DNA of 64,000 bases from Isoetes taiwanensis. Taxonomy: Eukaryota; Streptophyta; Lycopodiopsida; Isoetales; Isoetaceae. The stretch lies in NCBI GenBank assembly GCA_021234155.1, contig JAJEKV010000062.1, positions 3,015,305-3,079,304 on the forward strand, in the 5' to 3' direction. The notes below the pieces were generated by a model. The model was not told the origin of the DNA. It made no database searches and worked only from the letters and a program-made list of their open reading frames with translations. Shown here piece after piece: positions 33,307-44,585 of the stretch (position 1 is its first letter; each line of letters starts with the position of its first letter). The position numbers were made by a program, and so were the translations under genes.

Positions 33307-33506
33307 CTCTACCCCCCTTAATTCCCCCCATTTCCAGAGTAATACTATGCAAAGAACTATCAATCCATCCTTTAAGAGCAAGACCAGAATCAGAAATAAA
33401 GAGAACTCACCTTTGCAATCAAGGGTTAGTTCCTACAAGTAAAGCACAGAGAGAACAGACGAAATAAACACTACAAGTGCCCAACAGGGGCGCTACCCTA
33501 GAATTC

Positions 33507-36500
33507 TCAAGCTAAGCGATATGCCTGTTCTCCAACATGTTCAATGATTTTGAACGGCCCAGCCCACCTGGGTGCCAACTTCTTGCAGTTACCAATCTTA
33601 AGCTTGGCTTGTTTCACTTTAATCTTAAGCCAAACTGATTCGCCCACCTGGAAGACTCGTGGGGTTCTGTGCTTATCCGCTACACTTTTCTGACGACTGC
33701 GTGCAGCTAGTAAGTAACCACGAACTTCTTCAACCAAAGCTTGCATTTCCAAGAGGAGTTGTTGAGAAACCTCCACTTTAGAAACGGGGTTATGCCATGT
33801 GTCGGGAGTAAGACATTGATAACCATAATTTATCATAAAGGGGGACATTCTGGAAGACTCCTGCTTCATGCTGTTATAGGCAAATTCGACCAGATAAATA
33901 TAGTCAGCCCATTGGGATTGCTTACTCCACACATAACTTCGTAGCATATCCTCTATAATACGATTGGTACGTTCTGTCTGACCATCCGTCTGAGGATGAT
34001 ATGTTGTACTCATAGCAAGCTTGGTCTGGATGGTGGCGAAGAAATCTTTCCAGAATGCACTTACAAATTTGGGGTCCCTGTCGGATACAATAACTCGTGG
34101 CATTCCGTGCAACCTGAAGATCTCCTTTGCAAATAGCAGGGCGGTGTCGAAGGCTGTGTCGGTGGTATGACATGGCAAGAAATGAGCCATTTTCGACAGT
34201 TTGTCGACCACCACCATCAACGCATCATATCCACGGAGAGTACGTGGAAGGCCCACAATGAAATCCATGGTTATCACTTCCCACTTAGCATTGGGCACAT
34301 CCAGAGGTTGCAACTCTCCTGGAATCCTTAGTTGTTCAGCCTTGGTTTGTTGACACACTTGACACTGCTTAATGTACCTAGCAATGTCCTTCTTCATGGA
34401 AGGCCAAAAATAACTGGAGCGGATCTTAAAGTAAGTCTTCATAGCTATAGGGCTGTTGTGTGTGTCATGGAGAATCAGCTTACGAACTCCTGAAGTCTCA
34501 GGTACACACAACTTATCCTTGTAATATAGCAAGTGGCCTTCTTTCTTATATGAACGGAAAGCTTCCCGCTCTTTATCTATGCGTGCCTCCTTAGTCAGAC
34601 TATCCCAAACATCACGGAACTCGGGATCAGTGGCCAAGGTTTGTTCTATTTGCTTTCCAAACTCACTAGTGAGTGTGGAAATTGCGTTACAATGGGTTCG
34701 GGTTACCAAGGGATGGCGTGACAACGCATCCGCAACCACATTGTGCTTCCCAGGCTTATACATAATCTCAAAATCATACTCTTCCAAAAATTCCATCCAT
34801 CTTCTCTGACGGAGGTTGAGATTCGGCTGGGTGGATAAATAACGGAGACTTTGATGATCCGTATCCAGCTGGAATCTTCTACCAAGAAGGTAGTGTCTCC
34901 ATATGCGCAGGGCATGGACAACGGCTAACAACTCCTGGTCATGGATAGGGTATCGCTGCCCGGTCTCGTTCATTTTCTTTGAATCATAGGCAATAACCCT
35001 CCCTTCCTGCATTAGGACTCCACCAGTAGCAATCTTACTGGCATCCGTTGCTACTAGTTTATCCTTTTCAGGATCGGGCAATGTGAGGACTGGGGCAGAT
35101 GTTAAAGCATCCTTGAGCTTCTGAAAGCCTACCTGGACTTTTGCTTTCCAATGTTCCATCCAATCCTTCACCTTGTCGTGCTTTGTGAGATCAGTAAGAG
35201 GTGCGGCAATCGTTGCAAAATCCTTAACAAATTTCCGATAATATCCTGCTAGTCCCAAGAAACTTCGGACTTCTGAAACGTTACCTGGAATAGGCCAATC
35301 CCTTACTGCTTCTATCTTTGCTGGATCTGTAGCAATTCCCTCTGCTGAAATGATATGCCCCAAATAGGTGGCAAACTTGCATTTAGAGAACTTGGCAAAG
35401 AGCTGATGACGTCTGAGCTTTTGTAGGGCCAAGCGAAGATGGGTCTCATGCTCCTCTAGAGTTTTACTATAGATGAGAATGTCATCAAAGAAAATAACAA
35501 CAAAGTCATCCAAGTATTGGCGGAAGACATCATTCATTAACCGCATGAAAGTCGCGGGGGCATTAGTTAATCCAAAAGGCATAACGGTAAACTCATAATG
35601 CCCATATCTAGTGCGAAAAGCAGATTTATGGATGTCCTCCTCCTTTATCCTTATCTGATGGTATCCGGAGCGTAAATCAATCTTTGAGAAATATTTGGCC
35701 CCTTGCAACTGGTCCATTAGATCATCTGCCCTAGGCAGAGCGTAGCGATTCTTGATGGTATGCTTATTGAGCTGCCTATAATCAATACACATCCTCAAGG
35801 AGCCATCCTTTTTCTTAACAAAAAGGATAGGAGCGCCAAAAGGTGAAACACTAGGCCGAATGAAACCTAGGTTTAGTAACTCCTGAAGTTGCTGCTTAAG
35901 CTCTGCCAACTCTGGAGGACTCATGCGGTACGGGGCCTTGCTGGTAGGCTTAGTACCTGGTTCTAGAGCTATCTCACATTCTACCCCTCTAAAAGGAGGA
36001 AGCTTCTGGATCTCATCTGGAAAAAGATCGCTAAATTCTCGGAGAAGACTGGCAATCCCTTCTGGCAAGGTATCAACTACTTGCTTCTGCTTAGCATCTG
36101 ACTCAATGGAGGCAAGCCTAATGACACAGAGGAGCGTATCCTTGCGTATAGCTTTCCCTAGCTGCCTGATAGACATAGACTGCATAATAGGGTTGAATGG
36201 ATCACCTTTTATAGTCACGCGAGCTCCGTTAGCGGCGTTGAAGGTAACTTCCCATTTCTCGCAGTCTATATTGGCCTTTGCAGATGCCAAGAATTCCATA
36301 CCAACAATAAGATCATATTTGCCAATATCCATTATCTCGGCACCCAAGGCAACTGGTGCACCTGGTAACTGCATCTTAAGGTTAATGCGACGGCCATGAG
36401 TGTGTCTGATCTTACCACTGGCTAAAGTGACAGGCTTTGGTCGGGATCTCAAAGTTTCGAGCTGCAATACCTGGGCCACTCTGGGAGAAGCAAAATTATG

Positions 36501-36755
36501 TGTACTACCCGTATCCATCAAAATTATGAAAGGCTTACTGTCTACTTGGCCTATGGTGGAAATAACAGAAGGCTGACTTTCAGCATTGCCAGTTTCAATG
36601 GCTGCAAGGATATGAGACGCGCCGTGAATATACTCGGGAGCCTCCTCTTCGATAGGTGGTGTGGACTCGAGGTCATCCCAATCGAGGTCGGCCATGGCCA
36701 GCTGGGCAGTCTGCGTGACATAAGGACAATTTTGCATGAAGTGCCCGGGCCGCAT
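33507..36755 (-). pseudogene. Ty3/gypsy pol: protease, reverse transcriptase, RNase H, integrase
   Basis: A 1,082-codon open frame continuous with the gag zinc knuckle upstream. Domains by residue from 36755: aspartic protease [10 protein letters not shown] (79-88); reverse transcriptase with CIDYRQLN (323-330) and active-site FFDD (422-425), a variant of the usual YVDD/FIDD; RNase H starting TDAS (570-573); integrase zinc finger with HxxH altered ([11 protein letters not shown], where the His after the usual SPI.G spacing is missing) and CQVCQ; catalytic triad D831, D892, E928 with the expected 35-residue spacing. The frame ends at YRLA followed by TAG, just where family members continue toward the chromodomain or tail, so the C-terminus is lost. 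Only one nonsense codon ends the frame, but the downstream sequence quickly loses similarity. Confidence 0.85.
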
Positions 36756-37821
36756 ACACCTGTAGCATGCCTTATCCCGGCGGAGCTGCTCTCGAGCCTC
36801 TTTAGGAATGGATTGTAAGAGGTTCCGAACTTCCTTGCCGACATTATTCGATTTATCGGGCGTGCTGAAGGTGACTTTCTTTTCCTGGCGGCCGTGAGAA
36901 TTCTGCTGAGAGGGTCCCGGACTGGGTGAACGGCCCTTATAAGGTGTGTATGGGCGTGGCTGGGAGTAAGATGCTGGACGTTGGTACTGGCCTCACGGCG
37001 TGTCCTCTTCAAGGCTCAATGCCTTAGCCTTGGCCTCCCGCAACTGACTTGGGATCTATGGCCTTAACCATTCGGTGAATTGATGGGGCCAACCCTTCAA
37101 TGTAGCCCTCCACCGCCCTCTTCTCATTCATACCCGGCACATATAGCCTCAGGCGCATGAATTCATCAGTGTAGGCCTGGACCGACATACTCTTTTGCTC
37201 TAACCGGTAAAAAGTTTGAATCTGTTGGCATTTGTGCGCACGAGGCACGTAATGCGACTTAAAGGCTTTGGCAAACTTTCTGAAGTTGCATCTGCTCCTA
37301 TCCAGATGCTTGGCTCTGGCATAGCCCTTCCACCAAATACGGGCAGCTCCTGTAAGGTTTGTGGTGGCAACCTTCCCGGTATCCTTTTCTGTCATGCCAT
37401 AGGATTTCCCAAACTCCTTCATCTCGTCGAGCCAGGACTCTGCATTCAGCCCACCTCTAGACTTCCCATCAAACTGGGCTAGTTTCCTATTTTTCCATAT
37501 ACTAGTTATGGCCGTATCAACCGTTTTACGGTACTCCTTGTCCCGGCGATGTACATGGTTACCGGATGACATAGACAACTCAGAGGACTCAGAAGTTGCT
37601 GACTGGGAGGATGTGGCACTGTCCCTAGCGGAACCTCGATGACGTTTGGAACGGTGCTTCCTCGGTGCGGGTGCAGGACTGGATTCAGGTGCAGAAGGCT
37701 GCTGTGGTGGGGGACTTGGCGGTAATGGAGGTAACTCCGGTCCATCCTTCTGGACATGCTGCGGTGGGTTGACATTTAGTACATAAGCCTGCAACTCAAC
37801 TAATTGCCTCTTCATCAACAT
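36756..37821 (-). pseudogene. Gypsy gag with one frameshift and one stop
   Basis: The first frame (37821-37024, 265 codons) has a proline-rich, basic N-terminus (PRKHRSKRHRGSARDS) and a gag capsid-like core (LTGAARIWWKGYA; FYRLEQKSMSVQAYTDEFM.L). An extra base near 37045 shifts the frame. The other frame then gives EAKAKALSLEEDTP, a TGA at 36995-36993, and continues to the zinc knuckle [14 protein letters not shown] (about 36764-36723), from where it runs into pol. gag and pol were probably a single frame in the intact family. Confidence 0.75.
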
Positions 37822-38157
37822 AAGTTCCTGCTCAGGGGTTAACCTACTGGCATTCGAGGGTGTCTGCCAGGCGGCGTTGCGTGCACCGTCTATATTACAT
37901 AAAAAGATATAAGCAGGATTACAGCAACATCAAGTCTTACAAACAAGATCATTTTGGGTAGTACTGAAAAAAAAAGTGAATAAGAAAAGACGAAAGGAAA
38001 GATTTTAATTATAAGTCAAAACAACTGTTACATTGAAGAACTTCACATTGAAGATAGTTATCAGCTTAAAGTTATATAATATACAGGTGGATCTTTTACA
38101 TTGGGCACTTCCTTTGTCACACTGAAGCATAGCAAAACAAAACTGAGGGGTCCGGAC

Positions 38158-38618
38158 CTAGGGGTTCGCAAAAGGGTACAAGATAGAGTAGCGAACACTT
38201 TCACGCACAGCCCTGACTAGCTTGTAGCGCGCCCAGGCCTGGATGATAACAGGTTGGTAGTCGTATGTGGGGCTAATGATAAGGAGATTAAAGAGTCTCC
38301 TTAATGCATAGAAAATCTGCCAGAGGTGATCATTGGCATCAGCAAAAGCTTTGTGCCTTGTCATGTTCCAATAGTCCCAGGTGCGACGAAGAGTTTGCTT
38401 CAGATCCTCAAAGGCCCGTTCTCTGAGAATATTAATTACTTCCAACCCCTTTTCTGGATCATAGGGCTCTTCTGGCTCTACGGGTTCCTCCATCTCATAA
38501 TCACCGTCTCGTTCCGGGTACTCCCCATATCGTTGGCCGTAATCCTGTTCGGGAGGCCCTGGATCATCCCTTCGTATCTGGTCGGTGATTCTTTCTTCAT
38601 ATTCTTCGAGTCCCTCGT
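38158..38618 (-). CDS. Extra frame upstream of gag: acidic unknown protein
   Basis: The open frame extends from 38781, but its first ~50 codons are hydrophobic and A/T-biased and look like an intron. A clear acceptor (ttgccgtcttgcag) places the exon start at 38618, reading DEGLEEYEERITDQIRRDD. It is acidic and proline-rich to about residue 60, then helical and Trp/Arg-rich (LKQTLRRTWDYWNMTRHKAF). No known domain. It is in the same orientation as gag and pol and lies between the 469-aa frame and gag, so it may be its 3' exon. Confidence 0.4.
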
Positions 38619-38861
38619 CTGCAAGACGGCAAGAATAAATATGTATACATTGAACAATTTTCTTATACTCCAACTTTAAGGAAGAGAGATAAACATTGAA
38701 GGGATAAAACAATTCAATGGTTTTCAACAGTACAAGTAAATATAAGAAGATAGCCTGAATATTTATAAGAAAATAGTACATAATTTATGTGATGGCCCAT
38801 TAAAGGTAATGCCAATCAAAATTACTTAAAACTGGATACAATTGTCTGATGAAATCTAAAA

Positions 38862-40271
38862 CTAAGAGGACGATCCTTCCACATCTTGTGCTTGGGTGTC
38901 AAACTCAGGCTCTGGTCGGTGTTGCAGAAGTAACACACTAGGGTTAACTGATGAGGCAGCTGATGAAGCTATCTCTGGAGGAACATTTGTAGCCAATGGT
39001 GCTGCAACCAGCAGACTCATGTTCATCCAAGAACCGATATCGTGGTCAAACACTGCAATGGCTAGATCACGATTCATCAGGATGACCTGCTCGAGGTTAG
39101 TGGGCAGCTTCTTATGGCCGGCGGTCGTAGAAAGTGCCCTAAGTGCCCATACAGCCGCCTCTGCTTCAGGTGCAATTGCTTTAGCAAAGAAGAGGACTTG
39201 CTTGCTCGTGAAGGCCGACAAGAAGAACCGGGTAATATGGCATTTCAACCCCGCAACAGTCGGATGGGTTGAAGAAGCCAATTCAGACTCCAAGTTTTGG
39301 GGCAGTTCCTCTTCCATGGCGAAATCTTTCTCCTCCTGAGCATACTGGCCTTCATCACATAGATCCTCCATAGTTGGGTCGTCCTCGATCTTGACGACGA
39401 CATCGTTGATGTTGGGAACATGTGGGGCCGTAGCGTGGAAAGCCGATTCAGGAATTGAGGACGGAGTACCCTGAATCATTAACTGCCGTAAGGATAGCAG
39501 TGTGTTGATAGGCTCAACATCAAGAGGCTGATAGTTGAGCAGTTGGTGTATCTCTGGCACATAGACGGGCCGAGAATAATCGATGAAGTCGTTCTGACCC
39601 TGACAATACTCGGCCAGCTCATAGAGGAGATGAGCCGTCTTTTGCTTGCCCTTATTGGCGATATGTTGATATGCCCATTGAATGTCGCTCAGCAGCAAGT
39701 AATCTTGATCCCCAACCTTTATAGTAGGAAGGGAGCTTAAGCCGACAAGAGCTTGGCCCTTACTACGAGGTAAAGGCTTCTCTGTGGCCAATTTCTTCCA
39801 TCTTACAAAGTCGGTATAGCTTATCTGCTCATCCTCCTCAGGATCTGGGGGAAGTGGGAACTTGGCTTGCTCTAAGGCCGTGTCGGTGCCGTCAACATAC
39901 CTATCCATGATAAGAGCAAGGGCAAACTGGGCCTCAAAGTACAGCTCGTTAGAGCCACAGTCAATAATAGGGGCGTGCTTAGCACGTCTGAGAATGCCCT
40001 TAAGAATATCATAACTGTGACGATCATCCCCAAACATGTGCTCTAAGATATCCCTATGAAGATAGGGTTGAGGCGGCTCTCCGAAAAACTCTGCTTGGGC
40101 CAGGATTTCCTCATCATAAAACTCTAGGAAGGTGCCATAATCAGGGTGTGCCCGCATGTTGTCGATGAGGTCGACTCTACACTGCAACATGGGATCCAAA
40201 AGTGGGTATGGAACCTGGGGATCCCACTGCTCTCCTCCCATGTACCATGTCAAACGGCGAGCGTAGTCCAT
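38862..40271 (-). CDS. Extra 469-aa frame upstream of gag, unknown function
   Basis: An intact ATG-initiated frame that opens MDYARRLTWYMGGEQWDPQV and ends EGSSS. It is Trp/Tyr/Asp-rich in the first 100 residues, has an acidic middle (KIEDDPTMEDLCDEGQYAQE) and an Ala/Leu-rich helical C-terminus (FAKAIAPEAEAAVWALRALS). I recognise no family. Being undamaged while gag and pol are broken is notable. Extra ORFs between the 5' end and gag are known in some gypsy lineages such as Ogre/Tat, but this pol lacks their features. It could be an envelope-independent accessory protein or captured host sequence. Confidence 0.5.
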   Translation of the reverse strand: MDYARRLTWYMGGEQWDPQVPYPLLDPMLQCRVDLIDNMRAHPDYGTFLEFYDEEILAQAEFFGEPPQPYLHRDILEHMFGDDRHSYDILKGILRRAKHAPIIDCGSNELYFEAQFALALIMDRYVDGTDTALEQAKFPLPPDPEEDEQISYTDFVRWKKLATEKPLPRSKGQALVGLSSLPTIKVGDQDYLLLSDIQWAYQHIANKGKQKTAHLLYELAEYCQGQNDFIDYSRPVYVPEIHQLLNYQPLDVEPINTLLSLRQLMIQGTPSSIPESAFHATAPHVPNINDVVVKIEDDPTMEDLCDEGQYAQEEKDFAMEEELPQNLESELASSTHPTVAGLKCHITRFFLSAFTSKQVLFFAKAIAPEAEAAVWALRALSTTAGHKKLPTNLEQVILMNRDLAIAVFDHDIGSWMNMSLLVAAPLATNVPPEIASSAASSVNPSVLLLQHRPEPEFDTQAQDVEGSSS

Positions 40272-40518
40272 TGCTGCGGACGAAAAATAGGAGGAGGAAG
40301 AAAACGGAAGGAATAAGAAATAAACGAAACCCTAAAGTGAATGTTACTTTTTAAAGTTTTTGGGCACGGCATTCGAGGCGCCAGCTCATTATTATTATTA
40401 TATTTATATTTATTTATTTATTTATTTATTTATTTTTCTAATATGCATACATAAAAGAAAGAAATTTCACAGTCTGAATAAGAAGTCAAAACAGGATTTC
40501 TATTAATATATATCGGTT
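40272..40518. other. Leader region of the element with (TTTA)n microsatellite
   Basis: The plus-strand (TTTA)n tract lies at about 40395-40436. A minus-strand TGGCGCCTCGAATGCCG at about 40383-40367 resembles primer-binding sites of some gypsy elements (TGGCGCC start), and a related ggcattcgagg segment also occurs at 37848. The primer-site reading is tentative. Confidence 0.3.
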
Positions 40519-40878
40519 ACCTCTGAGCCATGTATAGTAGTATGCTCCTAGGTTGATCCCTGTACTTCCCAGTAATTGCGACCTATGTACAAGAGACCAC
40601 CGGGTCGTAGATGCTATGGCATGGCTTAGCACCAGAGAAGGGACGCAGTGGTGAAGTGGGGGTGGGGTCTTGCATGAACATAAAAGGCTCCTGAGACTCC
40701 TACAGTGGGCTAGGCCTGATAGCCGGTCACGTAGAGGGCCGGGTATGGGTCTGACACTCCCTGGGTGTAGTGGTGCGACCCGTATGGGGCACCATGCACT
40801 TTGAGTAGATTTAGGGTGAGTAAGTTGGGTACGGATGCGGGGGTCGCTGATGCGGCACGTATTCTCTAGCTCACCCAT
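40519..40878 (-). repeat. Subterminal repeat, right copy, inverted relative to the left
   Basis: Same sequence as 32959-33306 on the opposite strand. The outward flanks differ completely: about 410 bp on the left (32544-32958) and about 610 bp on the right (40879-41489). Confidence 0.85.
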
Positions 40879-41489
40879 GGAACCACTGTGATCCTGGAAG
40901 GGGACGCTTCCCTGACCTGCCTCGTCGGACCGGGGCATCATGAACCATGGAGTAGGCTCGTAGGGTGATACCTTGAGTCTGCGTCTCTGGAAGGCTATAG
41001 CGAAGCCATAGCGTGAATCGACCCATCTGCAAAGTGTACACAGGAGGGGCGGATGGAGTGGACAACCCTAGCCAATGTTCTATGCCAGCCAACGCCAGGT
41101 TATACCTCTGTCTGCTGGTCTCTTGAGACCGAGCCGTCAGCCTATCCTCACAGGAGTCTGAACCAGGGTAAAACCTGGAGTTTGGGGTGTTTTCCTTAGG
41201 GTTAGATGCATATTCTTTGTCGTTGGTACTTGGATGGATGTGCCACCCTTCGTGGTGGTTATTTATATATATTTATGTTGTGTGCTAACATGTATTCACG
41301 CTTCCGCGACGTAGGAGTCCCATTGAAGGCGTGGGCCGAATGACACCTCCGTGTCCTTCACTCGGGCATCTTTCTATAGATGGCCCGAGATAGACGGAGG
41401 GCCCTGTTCATGGCGAGATGATCGCCATGGGAGGGGAAAGTCCCCGTATGTATACGGCCGGGTGTCGTATATATTCAGGGAGCGTCACA

Positions 41490-41494
41490 ACAGC
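41490..41494 (+). repeat. Right target-site duplication ACAGC
   Basis: Directly follows CGTCACA. It continues in frame into the host codons for K-L-W-N-E-E-R. Confidence 0.85.
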
Positions 41495-41862
41495 TAAGCT
41501 TTGGAATGAAGAACGCAAACAAATACTGAAAGAATTATTAGAGAGCTTTCTTATTTCTCATATGGAAATAGAAATGCGAAGGCTATTTACCCAAGTAAAA
41601 GAGTGGATTGTTGGCAAGAACAGTCCTGGGAATTGGTCTGCACTGCCCCATACTACCAGCCATTTAAGGAGGAGAATTTTGATGGCATAGCACGAGTACT
41701 AGCTTGTTGTTGGGGACCTAGAAAACCAGCTACCACGTTTGTTATATTGGATACTGCAGGCGAGGGTTACCGGTATACTTTATTGTGGTTACTTAACTAT
41801 TTTAGCTAAAAGTCCTGAGCAGCAGCAAAGGATGGGTACTGACAGTAAAAGGATGTACCAGT

Positions 41863-42259
41863 CCTATAACACAAACCATTACATTACACGCCTTAAAATT
41901 AAATTCCCACTTAAACCCCCTTTTGTTTGGGTGCATATTCACACAGGGGGGGACTCCGGGCAACAAGAGCTGTTGGATAGGCATATTCACCCCTTATTCC
42001 TTAATCTACACCGTACACAAAGTTCCTCATTTGTGGGGTATGGATATATAGAATTTGTTATACTGTATAACAAGATTTGCAAAATACTATAAGATTTCAG
42101 GCAATATACTATATAGTGTTGATTTTGTACGTGCAAAACATAATTATAGGGGCACTCGCTGCCCTACGTCACCTCCCGTGTGAATATGCACCCAAACAAA
42201 AGGGGGTTTAAGGGGGAATTTAATTTTAAGGCATGTAATGTAATGGTTTGTGTTATAGG
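41863..42259. mobile_element. MITE-like element with 82 bp terminal inverted repeats
   Basis: The left arm 41863-41944 (CCTATAACACAAACCATTAC ... GCATATTCACAC) is nearly the exact inverse of the right arm 42178-42259. The core is about 230 bp, with no coding capacity. It terminates the SPT6-like homology on its left side. No target duplication is convincing (flanks ...CCAGT and TTAAA...). Confidence 0.65.
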
Positions 42260-42290
42260 TTAAAATTTTTTTTGCCCCTTCGGGGCCAAA

Positions 42291-43282
42291 AACAAACAAC
42301 ATTATATCATACTTGGATGAGTTGATATTACGTTGTGTAATTAATAATATGTCGGATGTAAAACATGTAGCAATATCTAGCATTATAACAAATAAAAACA
42401 AATACTAATATGAAGCATAAGTAACAAACTATAATATGTAGCATAATAACAGGGGGTTTTCTTTATGTTTTTGTACGCTTTTCACTAAGGTTTTCCTATG
42501 ATTTCGTGATGTATTCAAATGGATGTACTAATGCATACATCTAGAGTGCACCATTTCTGAGCCATTGATTTTAACTTTTTTTTTCCAATGGTCAACAACC
42601 AATGGCTCACAACAAAAGCCCTTTTTTGTGCGTGTGGTGCATAATGGTCAACAACCAATGGCTCACAACAAAAGCCCTCTTTTTGTGCGTGTGGTGCATG
42701 ATGGTCAACAACCAATGGCTCACAACAAAAGCCCTCTTTTTGTGTGTGTGGTGCATAATGGGCACATGAAGGGCTTGAATGGCAACTTTTGATCCAGAGC
42801 TCTGTTTGAGATGATTTTTATTGCGTTGGAAAGCTCTCTCCGAGATATTTTTGATAGTGTATGATATGGATATGTTTGGTTAAGTTATCTAGGATAAAAC
42901 AACAATTTTTCGGCCGGGTTTTGTAGGCTTTCACATCTTACCAGTTGATTAATACAGGATTGCGCTATTGGATATTATTTTATGGCTCATTCCGAATGAA
43001 GGTTGCAAAAAATTACCATGCATTTTTAGCTTTTGAGGCAGTTATTAAGCAAATTCCAAGGCTTCTAGATCCTTGTGCTAACAAGCAGAAAAGTTTCCCA
43101 CTTTGGTTTCTCACCACAAGAATCCATGGAGGCCAAAGGCTGCTGTTAAATTCCAGTTGAAAAATGTTTGTATATGGGTGTTGCAAACTTTATGACTTTC
43201 AGAATAATGGGATCAATCCGCTCTATCTTTATGGTAACTTTTTCTGGTTTGAATTCTAAAATTTTTGTCACATCCGCCCGGG
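42291..43282. other. Spacer between inverted arms, with a 58 bp tandem repeat at 42583-42765
   Basis: Three to four copies of a ~58 bp unit (ATGGTCAACAACCAATGGCT CACAACAAAAGCCC...GTGTGGTGCAT) occur at 42587-42762. The rest is AT-rich without genes. ORFs here are repeat by-products. Confidence 0.6.
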
Positions 43283-43690
43283 AGGGGGGCGTCTCTAAGG
43301 CCCCGAAGGGGCCAAAAATGTTTTTTTGCAACACAACCCATTAACATCCAACATATAAAAATTAAATCCCCCAACACATAACAACCATTGACATTAATAA
43401 CCAACACATAACTACCATTGACATTAATTAACACAACCATTGGGTCCAACACATTTAAATTAAAATCCCCCTTAAACCCCCTTTGGTTTGGGCGCATATT
43501 CACACGGGGACTTAGGGCAGCCCTCATAATTGTATTTTGCACGTACAAAATCAACACCATATAGTATTTCGCTTGAAATCTTATCGTATTTTGCGAATCT
43601 TGTTATACAGTATAGCAAATTTTGTACTTGCATACCCCACAAATGAGGAACTTTACGTACGGTGTAGATTAAGGAATAAGGGGTGCATAA
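43283..43690 (-). repeat. Inverted second copy of the 42 kb element
   Basis: Read on the minus strand it follows 41989-42290: CCCCTTATTCCTTAATCTAC, the TTTGTGGGGTATG block, TATACTGTATAACAAGATT, the GTGTTGATTTTGTACGTGCA block, GTGTGAATATGC-CCCAAAC and finally GGCCCCTTCGGGGCC. The right copy has internal 31 bp-type repeats (tgtcaatggtagttatgtgt) not present at left. The two copies are arms of a ~1.7 kb inverted structure. Confidence 0.6.
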
Positions 43691-43989
43691 TGTAATTTAA
43701 TTACATACGCTTTAAAAACATATTATTTATAAATTATTTAGTCATTGGAGATAGTAAAAGTAGTATATCAATTTTCAAGCATTCAATATGGATAGCGACT
43801 TAAGATGCGATACACACACACTCACCCCGGTTTTTGGTCCACTGTTGAAAACATCAGTTTTGGTAGGTCTACATGTCCTGTTTTCAAAGAATCCTACATG
43901 TGGATTTGTGGAGGTATGGTTTTGTTCGATAATGGTGTTCTTTTTTCAGTGGACTAAAACATCCACTGTTGTTTTGTAGTTTCTTCTAT

Positions 43990-44530
43990 TGTGACATGTC
44001 ATTTTATAATACAATCCACTGTAGGAAAGAATATTTGAATTTCTACATGTCTAATAATTCTATTGTCACATGTCTTTATAGATGTAGGAAATAATATTTG
44101 ATTCTCTACATGTCCTATACTTCCATTCACATGTCTTTATAGTAGTAGGACAGAGTACTTTATTTGCTAAGGCATTGTAGGAAAGAATACATGAATTACG
44201 ACATGTGTAATACTTCTATTGTCACATGTCTTTATAGAAGTAGGAAAGAATACTTGATTCTCTACATGTCGTATGTTTCCATGTCACATGTCTTTATAGT
44301 AGTAGGACAGAGTACTTTATTTGCTAAGGCATTGTAGGAAAGAATACATGAATTACGACATGTGTAATACTTCTATTGTCACATGTCTTTATAGAAGTAG
44401 GAAAGAATACTTGATTCTCTACATGTCCTATCCTTCCATATCACGGGTCTTTATAGTGGTAGGACAGAGTACTTGATTTGCTACATGTGCACGATTTGCT
44501 GCACGTGCACGATCACATGTCCTTATACTA
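43990..44530 (+). repeat. Tandem repeats built on ACATGTCTTTATAG
   Basis: ACATGTCTTTATAG(T/A)AGTAGG recurs at about 44069, 44127, 44224, 44286 and 44383, with a longer period of ~159 bp (44127 to 44286). Intervening blocks are TTGATTCTCTACATGTC and GAATTACGACATGTGTAATAC. Confidence 0.65.
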
Positions 44531-44585
44531 GTATTCCATGTAAGACAAGTTACTTCAACTACTTCAACTACTTAACACTTGAGGG

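Larger units (their letters stand above)
32544..41489 (-). mobile_element. Rearranged Ty3/gypsy-type retroelement (8,946 bp) with 5 bp target duplication ACAGC
   Basis: Left terminus TGTGACGTTCC (32544) and right terminus GGGAGCGTCACA (ends 41489) are flanked by ACAGC at 32539-32543 and 41490-41494. Removing the element and one ACAGC rejoins the SPT6 frame (S-T-T-A-K-L-W-N), which proves one insertion event with both ends present. Coding order on the minus strand is 469-aa frame, 207-aa frame, gag, pol. I can see no direct LTRs. Instead a ~350 bp sequence lies at 32959-33306 on the plus strand and at 40519-40878 on the minus strand. gag and pol carry frame damage, so this copy cannot be autonomous. 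Confidence 0.85.
32227..41862 (+). pseudogene. SPT6-like transcription elongation factor fragment, interrupted by a gypsy-type element
   Basis: SPT6 is a histone chaperone and RNA polymerase II elongation factor. The left part (32227-32543) starts at an acceptor-like gaattgcttag and reads MQMSVEPSVRGHIRSVYIEN ... YAGVKWLHQKLIEKF ... WLLIQKAEQQ, matching the SPT6 region before the YqgF domain. The right part (41495-41862) continues KLWNEERKQILKELLESFL, and after a frameshift reads FDGIARVLACCWGPRKPATT and FVILDTAG, the YqgF-like start. It then shifts once more to YCGYLTI.AKSPEQQQRMGT and ends at an inverted-repeat element. Only about 200 codons of a >1,400-residue family are present, with at least two frameshifts in addition to the insertion. 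The intact gene must be elsewhere. Confidence 0.8.

Noticed and set aside
32866-33321. 151-codon frame, and its twin at 40486-40941
   Set aside because: Both are translations of the inverted subterminal repeat of the gypsy-type element, not a protein.
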